Source: Myceligenerans indicum
GTDB taxonomy: Bacteria > Actinomycetota > Actinomycetes > Actinomycetales > Cellulomonadaceae
Reading direction: 5' to 3'
Assembly (NCBI RefSeq): GCF_016742955.1
Contig: NZ_JABBYC010000002.1
Location: 124,001-188,000 of the forward strand
DNA length: 64,000 bases
Every line of letters begins with the position of its first letter. Position 1 is the first letter of the stretch. Positions 46,755 through 53,658 of the stretch are shown here, one piece after another. The translations under genes and the position numbers were made by a program. The notes below the pieces were generated by a model. It saw nothing but the letters and a program-made list of their open reading frames with translations. It was not told the origin of the DNA and did not search any database.

Positions 46755-47416
46755 ATGACGCGTACCGCAAAGGTCGGCCTCGACGCACTGCTCACCCCCG
46801 AGGAGAGCGTGCTGGTGCTCATCGACCACCAGCCCTTCCAGGTCGCCAATCTCCACAGTCACGAACCGACCATGGTCGTCAACAACGCCGTCGGCCTCGC
46901 CAAGTTCGCGAAGGTCTTCGACGTGCCGACGATTCTGACCACAGTGATCGAGGAACGCGGCGGCCACCTCATCCAGGCGATCCAGGACGTCTTCCCGGAC
47001 CAGAAGCCGATCAACCGCACGTCGATCAACACCTGGGAAGACCCTCGCGTCGTCGACGCCGTGAAGAAGACCGGGCGCAAGAAGCTGATCATCGCCGGGC
47101 TGTGGACCGAGATCTGCGTCGCCATGCCCGCCATCCACGCGCTGGACGAGGGGTACGACGTCTTCGTCGTCACGGACGCCAGCGGCGGGTGAGCGCCGAG
47201 TCGCACGACATGGCGGTACGCCGCATGGAACGGGCCGGCGTGGTCCCGGTCACCTGGCTGGTCGTGTCCAGCGAATGGCAGCGCGACTGGGCTCGCGAGG
47301 AGACGGCCGACCAGCTCGGACCGATCCTCTTCGAGCACGGCGGCGCCACCGGCGTCGCACTCGCCTGGGAGCTGCAGCTGCTGGCCACACCCAGCACCGA
47401 CGGCGCAGGTGCGTAG
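46755..47416 (+). pseudogene. Isochorismatase family hydrolase, frameshifted
   Basis: The frame from ATG 46755 (after AGAAGGAAG) encodes a cysteine-hydrolase fold: VLVLIDHQPF with the catalytic Asp near residue 24, a Lys-rich TGRKKLIIAGLWTEICVAMPA with the nucleophile Cys near 119. It stops at TGA 47190-47192 after DASGG. The missing C-terminus continues in the +1 frame (SAESHDMAVRRMERAGVVPVTWLVVSSEWQRDW ... WELQLLATP) to 47416. Adding one G to the GGG before TGA restores a full YcaC-like protein of about 220 residues. Either a real 1-nt deletion inactivates it or the G-run was misread. Confidence 0.85.
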
Positions 47417-47517
47417 CGTCGGCTGCTGCTGAACCGGAGGCGGGCCTGGCGACCGTGGCGTTGGCCGGGCTCGTCCCCGTGCGTCCGTCGAAGGAGAGAT
47501 CGCGTGCGCCGAACGAG

Positions 47518-47548
47518 TTGACGTTGTTCCAAGGACACGGTCTCTACT
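47518..47548 (+). promoter_or_regulatory. MerR-type promoter G (upstream of the chimeric hydrolase)
   Basis: -35 TTGACG (47518-47523), a 19-bp spacer with TTGT-N7-ACAC, and -10 TCTACT (47543-47548). The GTG start at 47638 is about 83 nt beyond the predicted transcription start. Confidence 0.72.
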
Positions 47549-47637
47549 GGCGACGAACCGAGATCACTCGACATCTGCAGCCTGCGACCACAAGGAACGT
47601 CGTGGGCGAGATGGCCACCAAGTAACGGAGAACTCCA

Positions 47638-48780
47638 GTGCAGCTGCTGCGACTGCCCGACGGACGCGATCTCGAGTACGAGGTACAAGGACCGGGCACG
47701 GGACCGGTCGTCCTGTTCCACCACGGAATGCCGAGCTCGGCCGTCCCGACGGACACGATCCTGGGTTCGATGACGGAGCGCGGGTTCCGGGTGATCACGT
47801 ACTCGCGGGCGGGGTACGGCACGTCGAGCCCCGCCGCTGGTCGGTCCGTCGCCGACACGGCTGCCGACTGCGCCTACCTGCTCACCCGCCTCGGCGTCGA
47901 GCGGTACCTGGTGGTCGGGTGGTCCGCCGGTGGTCCGCATGCGCTGGCCAGCGCGGCGGCTGCTCCTGAGAGCGTCGAGGGGGTGCTGGTCGTCGCCTCG
48001 TTCGCACCGTTCGACGCCGGGGGCCCCGACGACGTCGCGGCCGAGGCGGCGTCCTCGCTGCCACCGGTGGACCTGGCGGTGCTGACCGCCGGGTACGGCA
48101 TGGACGACGCGGTCGACATGGACCACGACTTGCCGGGAGGGGACGCGGGCTGGGTCGCGGACCTGGCCGCGCTCACCGGCCCGTGGGGTTTCGACCTCGA
48201 CGCCGTCACGGTGCCGGTCGAGCTGTGGCACGGCGCTCTGGACCATGTGGTCCCGGCCGCGCACGGGTTGTGGTTGGCCGAACACCTGCCCACGGCGCAG
48301 AGGCATCTGGAACCCGGGCACGGGCACCTCTCTCTGGCGGTCGACAGGCTGGGCGAGAAGCTCGAGGCGCTGTCGTACCGGACCGCCTGCGTGGCCTGCC
48401 ACGCCGCCCGCTCGCTGGCGAGGCCGACCGCCCGCGGGGTCGCAGTGGCCTACCTGACCGGCGCGGTCAGGACAACCGTCCATCCTGAGGACCCGGTCGG
48501 GCCCCGGGGTGAGCTGACCGCGCCGGACGGCGGCGACGACGGGCACACGGCCCCTGACGATCTGATCACCTGGCGTGAGGAGGGGGTCATCCTGTTGCGT
48601 GAACGGTTCTCGCGCGCCGTCGAGGAGCGTGATCTGCCACCCGATGCCGACCCGGAGCAGCTGGCTCGCTACGTCATCACGATCGGGTACGGCATCGCCG
48701 TTCAGGCCGCGAACGGCGTCCCGCGCCTGGAGCTGCAGGAAGCAGCGGACCTGGCACTGAGGGGCTGGCCGTCCGAGTAG
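47638..48780 (+). CDS. Alpha/beta hydrolase fused to a TetR C-terminal domain
   Basis: 380 residues from GTG 47638 (CGGAG upstream). Residues about 1-245 are a complete alpha/beta hydrolase: VLFHHGMPSS near 28, VITYSRAGYGTSS near 52, nucleophile elbow VGWSAGGPHALA near 95, acid in WHGALDHVVP near 203 and His in PGHGHLSLA near 228. Residues about 300-380 (WREEGVILLRERFSRAVEERDLPPDADPEQLARYVITIGYGIAVQAANG ... LALRGWPSE) match the C-terminal ligand domain of TetR-family regulators, without any HTH. The ~60 residues between are unrecognised. The gene therefore looks like a deletion fusion; the hydrolase half should still be active. It is expressed from MerR-type promoter G. Confidence 0.8.
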   Translation: MQLLRLPDGRDLEYEVQGPGTGPVVLFHHGMPSSAVPTDTILGSMTERGFRVITYSRAGYGTSSPAAGRSVADTAADCAYLLTRLGVERYLVVGWSAGGPHALASAAAAPESVEGVLVVASFAPFDAGGPDDVAAEAASSLPPVDLAVLTAGYGMDDAVDMDHDLPGGDAGWVADLAALTGPWGFDLDAVTVPVELWHGALDHVVPAAHGLWLAEHLPTAQRHLEPGHGHLSLAVDRLGEKLEALSYRTACVACHAARSLARPTARGVAVAYLTGAVRTTVHPEDPVGPRGELTAPDGGDDGHTAPDDLITWREEGVILLRERFSRAVEERDLPPDADPEQLARYVITIGYGIAVQAANGVPRLELQEAADLALRGWPSE

Positions 48781-48794
48781 ACGCTCTCGGGCGA

Positions 48795-48811
48795 TGTCCC
48801 GTCACGGGACA
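48795..48811 (+). terminator. Short hairpin terminator
   Basis: A 7-bp perfect stem (TGTCCCG with CGGGACA) and 3-nt loop lies 14 nt after the stop of the chimeric hydrolase gene. Confidence 0.5.
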
Positions 48812-49011
48812 GGTGGCGTGGGCGGCCAGGAATCATGGTGCGACATTCCTCAGATCCCCTCGGTGCGGCCCGGCGGGTTGCGCCACGGTGTGATGACCAC
48901 GTCCTCTGTGCCGTGCAGTGTTGCTCACCTGAACCACTCCTCGACTCGGGTTGTCATTCCATCTCTGTCCTGAGGCAGGTCCACGACCTGGAGCTGCGCA
49001 CGGTCATCCGC

Positions 49012-49671
49012 CTACGGGCTCGGCACGACCCCCTCGGTCAGAAGTCGCAGATCGGCTGCCTGGACGTTCACGCCGAAGGTGGCGGTGCCCGGCTCGAGCC
49101 GGGCACCCTCGGCGAGCGGTCCGATCAGTACGGGGTCGAAGCCCAGGTCGTCGACGAGCACAGCCACCTCGGCGACGTCCGCCGTCCGGTCACCGGCGAC
49201 CGCGATCGCCTTGCGGCCCGGTGTTCCGGCAGGTCGGGCACCGTCCTCCAGGTCGTGATACCCCATGTGGTTGAGGGCCTTGACCACGTGTGCGCCGTCG
49301 AGAAACTTCTGCACCTGCTCGCTGGACGAGACACCGGGCTCGAGGACCCGCTCGCGAGGCCCGTCGACCTCCCACCAGTGGTTCATGGCGTCGACGACGA
49401 GCTTGCCGCGCAGCTCGTCGGCCGGGACGGCGCGGTACTTGCCGAGCGGGAGGGCGAGGATCACGACGTCGGCCTCCCGTGCGGCGTCGACGGCCCGGAC
49501 GGCGGTGGCACCGGGCGTCAGGACGTCGACGGTGAGGGCGATCTTCGAGGGGTCCCCCGACCCCGCGACAAGGACCCGGTACCCGGCGGCGAGGGCGAGG
49601 CGGGCCAGGACCGTGCCCACCTTGCCTGCGCCGAGAACGCCGATGGTGCGCGCGGTCGTACGCGCGATCAT
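49012..49671 (-). CDS. NAD(P)-binding reductase (NADPH-dependent F420 reductase-like)
   Basis: 219 residues. The Rossmann motif [23 protein letters not shown] lies at about 11-33, with [14 protein letters not shown] near 88, VVDAMNHW near 111 and [19 protein letters not shown] near 147. The order matches F420_oxidored-type NADP oxidoreductases. It starts within the stop of the LLM monooxygenase-like gene (ATGA at 49668-49671), so the two are co-translated; a reductase supplying or recycling the flavin or F420 cofactor of its neighbour is a reasonable inference. Confidence 0.85.
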   Translation of the reverse strand: MIARTTARTIGVLGAGKVGTVLARLALAAGYRVLVAGSGDPSKIALTVDVLTPGATAVRAVDAAREADVVILALPLGKYRAVPADELRGKLVVDAMNHWWEVDGPRERVLEPGVSSSEQVQKFLDGAHVVKALNHMGYHDLEDGARPAGTPGRKAIAVAGDRTADVAEVAVLVDDLGFDPVLIGPLAEGARLEPGTATFGVNVQAADLRLLTEGVVPSP

Positions 49672-50738
49672 CGCGCCGCCTCCAGCGTGCTGGGCTCGTC
49701 GGCGAGCAGCTCACGCACCATCGGGATCACCTCGGTGCCGTACATCTCGACGGCGCGCAGCCGGTCGCTCGCGGAGACGGCGCCCGCGGCGGAGTAGATC
49801 AGGTCGAAGCGCCCGACGTCGAGCGCACCGATGGTGCGGGCCATCTTGCGCGCGACGGTCTCGGGGGAACCGACGTACAGGGATCCGCCCTCGACCTCGG
49901 CGTCGAACTCCTCGCGACGCAGGGGCGGCCAGCCGCGCAGTGCACCGATGCGGTCGCGCATCTCCTTGTACCCCGGGTAGAAGAGGCGCTTGGCGTCGTC
50001 GTCGGTCGCGGCGACGAATCCGGGTGAGTGCACCCCGACCGGGTAGGCGGTCGTGCCGAGCTGGTCCGTGGCACGCCGGTACAGGTCGACGTACGGGGCG
50101 AACCTGTCGGGCGTGCCACCGATGATCGCGAGCATGAGCCGGAACCCGTACTGCGCGGTGCGGATGACCGACTGCGGCGAGCCACCCACGCCGACCCAGG
50201 TCGTCAGCCGGCCGGACTCCGTCTTGGGGAACACGTCGGCGCCCGCGAGGGCCGCCCGCGTGGTGCCCTCCCACGTGACCGGACCCTCGTCCAGCAGCTT
50301 GTGGAACAGGTCGATCTTCTCCTCGAACAGGATCTCGTAGTCGGCCAGGTCGTAGCCGAACAGCGGGAAGGATTCGGTGAACGAGCCGCGGCCCAGGATC
50401 ACCTCGGCGCGCCCGCTCGAGAGCGCGTCGACGGTAGCGAAGCGCTGGAAGACGCGCACCGGGTCGTCGGAGGACAGGACGGTCACACCCGAGGCGAGGC
50501 GGATGCGCTCGGTGCGGGTCGCGATGCCTGCCAGCACCGTCTCCGGGGTGGAGATCGAGAACTCGGGGCGGTGGTGCTCGCCGAGGGCGATGACGTCCAC
50601 GCCGGTCTGGTCGGCGAGCACCGCCTCGTCCACGACGGCGCGGATCGCCTGACCGTGGGAGACGACGTCGCCCTGGTCGTCACGGGGCAGGTCACCGAAA
50701 CTGTCGATGCCGAACTGGACGGTGGTGCGGTCGGTCAT
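49668..50738 (-). CDS. LLM class flavin-dependent oxidoreductase
   Basis: 356 residues, the bacterial luciferase-like TIM-barrel family. Typical blocks: [10 protein letters not shown] at the start, [73 protein letters not shown] at about 45-120, and a C-terminal [13 protein letters not shown] block. It would use FMNH2 or F420 supplied by the coupled reductase. It is divergent from a MarR gene and two TTGAC-N-GTCAA palindromes lie between them. Confidence 0.9.
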   Translation of the reverse strand: MTDRTTVQFGIDSFGDLPRDDQGDVVSHGQAIRAVVDEAVLADQTGVDVIALGEHHRPEFSISTPETVLAGIATRTERIRLASGVTVLSSDDPVRVFQRFATVDALSSGRAEVILGRGSFTESFPLFGYDLADYEILFEEKIDLFHKLLDEGPVTWEGTTRAALAGADVFPKTESGRLTTWVGVGGSPQSVIRTAQYGFRLMLAIIGGTPDRFAPYVDLYRRATDQLGTTAYPVGVHSPGFVAATDDDAKRLFYPGYKEMRDRIGALRGWPPLRREEFDAEVEGGSLYVGSPETVARKMARTIGALDVGRFDLIYSAAGAVSASDRLRAVEMYGTEVIPMVRELLADEPSTLEAAR

Positions 50739-50778
50739 GGGTTCGCTCCTCGTGGGATCCGGGACTCATCCCGATTGG

Positions 50779-50820
50779 ATTGACATGTCAATCCTGTATC
50801 GTGCAGAGTTGACGTGTCAA
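50779..50820. promoter_or_regulatory. Twin MarR operators
   Basis: A perfect 14-bp palindrome with core TTGACATGTCAA at 50779-50792 and a second, TTGACGTGTCAA, at 50809-50820; centres are 29 bp apart. They occupy the divergent region between the LLM oxidoreductase start (50738) and the MarR start (50836). TTGAC-type palindromes are typical for MarR proteins. Confidence 0.8.
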
Positions 50821-50835
50821 TTCCCGGAGGGTCCT

Positions 50836-51306
50836 ATGGCTCAGGAGAAGCGTCGCGCGATGCCCACGCGCGAGCAGCTGCGCATCTGGCGCAACTACAT
50901 CGAGACGGCCGACGCATTGCGCACCCGCCTGGAGGGACGCCTGCAGAGCGAGTCGTCCCTGTCCTCCGCCGACTATCGAGTACTGCTCGAGCTGAGCGAG
51001 GCGGACCGGAGGACACTGCGCTCCTCCGAGCTGGCCGCGCTGATCGGCTGGCAACGCAGCCGGCTGTCACACCACCTGGGGCGGATGGAGAAGCGCGGGC
51101 TCGTCCACCGAGCGCCGTGCCCCGACGATGTCCACGGCATCGACGTGCGACTGACCGACCTCGGTGCGGAAACGTTCCGGCACGGCTCGGTGCCCCACCT
51201 TCGCGACGTGCACGAGCTCTTCGTCGACGCGCTCACCCCGGAACAGTTCGCGCAGGTCGACGAGTTCACCGAGGCACTACGTCGGCACCTGGACCTCGAG
51301 CCGTAG
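50836..51306 (+). CDS. MarR family transcriptional regulator
   Basis: 156 residues from ATG 50836, after GGAGGG. The winged HTH is in the middle: LSSADYRVLLELSEADRRTLRSSELAALIGWQRSRLSHHLGRMEKRGLVHRAPCPDDVHGIDVRLTDLG at about 42-110, the standard MarR pattern with the wing at 90-105. One Cys in the wing might sense redox change, as in OhrR/HypR-type relatives, but there is no N-terminal Cys. It likely represses itself and the divergent LLM/reductase operon through two palindromes. Confidence 0.9.
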   Translation: MAQEKRRAMPTREQLRIWRNYIETADALRTRLEGRLQSESSLSSADYRVLLELSEADRRTLRSSELAALIGWQRSRLSHHLGRMEKRGLVHRAPCPDDVHGIDVRLTDLGAETFRHGSVPHLRDVHELFVDALTPEQFAQVDEFTEALRRHLDLEP

Positions 51307-51346
51307 CACTGCACGACGAGAAACCTGTCACGAGAGGACCGAAGAG

Positions 51347-51679
51347 ATGAACGAGCAGGACCAGCAAGAAGTGACCGTCCGAGACAACCCTGACGAGAGC
51401 CGCTTCGACGTGCTCGTCGACGACACCCCGGCCGGGTTCTCCGTCTACAAGGACCTGGGCGACAACCAGCGCATCTTTTACCACACGGTGGTCTTCGACG
51501 AGTTCGGAGGCCGCGGTCTGGCCAGTACGCTCACGCGCACCGCACTGAGCACCAGCATCCAGGCGGGATACCGCATCGTGCCCGTCTGCCCCTACGTGAA
51601 GAAATGGCTCTCGACGCACCACGACTTCGACGACGCCATCGACCCCGTGGGCCGGGAGCAGCTCCGCGCCCTGAGCTGA
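51347..51679 (+). CDS. YjdJ-type small GNAT N-acetyltransferase
   Basis: 110 residues, a compact GNAT domain: VTVRDNPDESRFDVLVDDTPAGFSVYKDLG at the start, IFYHTVVFDEFGGRGLASTLTRTALSTSIQAGYRIVPVCPYVKKWLSTHHDF, where GGRGLA is the acetyl-CoA pyrophosphate loop and VPVCPYVKKW is the hallmark of the PF14542 (YjdJ/GCN5-related) group. AGAGAGGACCG precedes the ATG. The substrate is unknown. It follows the MarR gene by 40 bp and may share its transcript. Confidence 0.88.
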   Translation: MNEQDQQEVTVRDNPDESRFDVLVDDTPAGFSVYKDLGDNQRIFYHTVVFDEFGGRGLASTLTRTALSTSIQAGYRIVPVCPYVKKWLSTHHDFDDAIDPVGREQLRALS

Positions 51680-51746
51680 ACAGTGCACGACGACGCGGCG
51701 AGGGCCACCCGGCACGACGACGCAATGGCGAATGGAGGGATTGACC

Positions 51747-52232
51747 GTGGACGTTGAGCGCACGGAGCTACCCGGGATCGGTGTCCGCTTCGAGTTCGAG
51801 ACCAAGCGGGGAGTGCGCCTGGGCGTCGTCGCCCACCGCGACGGCCGCCGTGACTTCATTCTCTACGACCCCGACGACCCCGACTCGGCTCTCGAGTGCA
51901 TCAACCTCGACGCCGACGAGTCAGGGGCCATGGGCGAGCTACTTGGTGGCGCCCGCGTCATCGAGAAGCTCAACCGGCTGCATCACGAGATCGACAACCT
52001 CGTGTCACGGCAGCTCCTGGTCGAGCCGACCAGCCCCTTTGCGGACCGGCCACTCGGTGACACCCGGGCGCGTACCCGCACCGGCGCCTCCGTCGTGGCG
52101 ATCATCCGTGACTCGGGTGTCGAGACCGGGCCCTCGCCGTCGACGGTCCTGCACGTCGGCGACCGCCTGGTGACGATCGGCACCGAGGAGGCGGTCGCCA
52201 AGGTCAGCCGCATCCTGCGCGGGCTCGAGTAG
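51747..52232 (+). CDS. KhtT-like regulatory subunit of a cation/proton antiporter
   Basis: 161 residues from GTG 51747, with GGAGGGA at 51734-51740 placed correctly; an in-frame ATG at 51732 would lie within that site. The N-terminal half is DUF-like, and the C-terminal half is an RCK_C (TrkA_C) domain, with RTRTGASVVAIIRDSG, then VLHVGDRLVTIGTEEAVAKV near the end. This layout is that of KhtT, the nucleotide-binding subunit that gates the antiporter KhtU. The antiporter gene begins 3 nt after its stop. Confidence 0.87.
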   Translation: MDVERTELPGIGVRFEFETKRGVRLGVVAHRDGRRDFILYDPDDPDSALECINLDADESGAMGELLGGARVIEKLNRLHHEIDNLVSRQLLVEPTSPFADRPLGDTRARTRTGASVVAIIRDSGVETGPSPSTVLHVGDRLVTIGTEEAVAKVSRILRGLE

Positions 52233-52235
52233 GCC

Positions 52236-53441
52236 TTGCACCATCTCGTCGAGGTCTTTCTGCAGCTCGGGCTGGTCATTCTGGGCCTGGGCGTCCTGGG
52301 TGCGGCCGCCGGTCGCTTCGGGATCTCAGCCATCCCGCTCTACCTGCTCGGAGGACTGGCGTTCGGGGTCGGAGGCGTCCACGATCTCGGGGAGATCACG
52401 GCGTTTCTCGACATCGGGGCGGAGATCGGCATCGTCCTGCTCCTGTTCACGATCGGGCTGGAGTACACGCCGCGCGAACTGGTCGGGACCATGCGCACCT
52501 CCTGGCGGGGCGCGGTCGTCGATCTGCTCCTGAACGCCGCACCCGGTGTGATCTGCGCGCTGCTGCTCGGCTGGGGTCCGCTGGCCGCCGTCGTGTTCGG
52601 CGGCGTCACGTACATCTCGTCCTCCGGCATCATCGCCAAGGTCATGACCGACCTGGGCTGGCTCGGCAACCGGGAGACCCCGACCGTCCTCTCGCTGCTC
52701 GTGGCCGAGGACCTCGTCATGGCGATCTACCTGCCGATCGTCACCACGATCCTCGCCGGGCTGGCATTCGCACAGGCCGCCTGGGGTCTCGCGCTGGCCC
52801 TGCTCGCCGTCGGTGCCGCGTTCCTGATCGCCTCCCGCGGCGGAAGCCTGCTCTCGCGGTTTCTCGCGTCACCCAACGACGAGATCCTCATGCTCAAGGT
52901 TCTCGGCGTGATCCTGGTTGTCGCCGGGCTCGCCGAGCAGGTCCACGTCTCGGCCGCCGTCGGCGCGTTCTTCGTCGGTATCGCGCTCTCCGGCGAGGTC
53001 TCGCACCAGGCCGAGCGGGTCCTGACACCGCTCAAGAACCTGTTCGCGGCCGTCTTCTTCGTCAACTTCGGCCTGCAGACCGACCCGCAGTCCCTGCCGC
53101 CCGTGCTCGCCGTGGCCGCAGGTCTGGCGGTCGTGACGGTCGGCACGAAGTTCGCCACCGGCTGGTGGGCGGCGCGTCGGACCGGCTCGGCCTTCACCGG
53201 CCGGCTGCGCGCCGGGCTGCTGCTCCTTCCCCGCGGAGAGTTCTCCATCGTCATCGCCGGCCTCGGAGTCTCAGCCGGACTCGACCCGCAGCTGGGCTCG
53301 ATGGCCGCCGCCTACGTGCTGATCCTGGCCGCACTCGGACCGCTCGCGCCACGCCTGGCCGACCCGATCTCGACCAGGCACCGCAAGAAGCTCCGGGCCC
53401 GCCGGCTGAAGTCGGCAACGGGTGCCGAGCACGTGGTGTGA
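52236..53441 (+). CDS. CPA2 cation/proton antiporter (KhtU/KefB-like)
   Basis: 401 residues from TTG 52236, directly after the KhtT-like stop; no better start lies downstream before the first helix. About twelve membrane helices. Family marks: GGLAFGVGGVHDLGEITAFLDIGAEIGIVLLLFTIGLEYTP at about 35-75, GVTYISSSGIIAKVMTDLG near 125, and AAVGAFFVGIALSGE near 245, all typical of the Na/K-H exchanger fold. With the regulatory subunit it exports K+ (or Na+/NH4+) in exchange for H+. The two genes form one coupled unit. Confidence 0.9.
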   Translation: MHHLVEVFLQLGLVILGLGVLGAAAGRFGISAIPLYLLGGLAFGVGGVHDLGEITAFLDIGAEIGIVLLLFTIGLEYTPRELVGTMRTSWRGAVVDLLLNAAPGVICALLLGWGPLAAVVFGGVTYISSSGIIAKVMTDLGWLGNRETPTVLSLLVAEDLVMAIYLPIVTTILAGLAFAQAAWGLALALLAVGAAFLIASRGGSLLSRFLASPNDEILMLKVLGVILVVAGLAEQVHVSAAVGAFFVGIALSGEVSHQAERVLTPLKNLFAAVFFVNFGLQTDPQSLPPVLAVAAGLAVVTVGTKFATGWWAARRTGSAFTGRLRAGLLLLPRGEFSIVIAGLGVSAGLDPQLGSMAAAYVLILAALGPLAPRLADPISTRHRKKLRARRLKSATGAEHVV

Positions 53442-53658
53442 GTTCCCGGCAAAGGTCCACCGCCGAGAGGTGCACCGGACCGCGACCGGAAGACGTCGGG
53501 AGGCGCAGATCGCCGGGCCCGGGGGGGGCAGGGGTCCGGCGTCGATCGGGGTGACGTGCCCTCACACGGCAGGGCCGGACGCCCCGGTGAGCAGCACCAG
53601 CAGGGGCAGGGCGGCGCCGGTCAGCGCGTCGACGCGCGGGCCCGCTACGATACCGAAT

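Noticed and set aside
51741-51765. TTGACCGTGG sequence resembling the MerR-type -35/dyad
   Set aside because: The downstream CACGG is two bases out of register, there is no 19-bp-spaced -10, and it overlaps the ribosome binding site and start of the KhtT-like gene.
53519-53532. Run of G residues as a possible phase-variation tract
   Set aside because: It lies in non-coding DNA 130 bp before the LAL gene and not in a promoter spacer that I can define, so there is no evidence that length changes would matter.
53550-53580. GTGACG...ACACGG before the second LAL gene as a ninth MerR-type site
   Set aside because: The spacing between the -35-like element and ACACGG is four bases too short and no matching dyad half is present.
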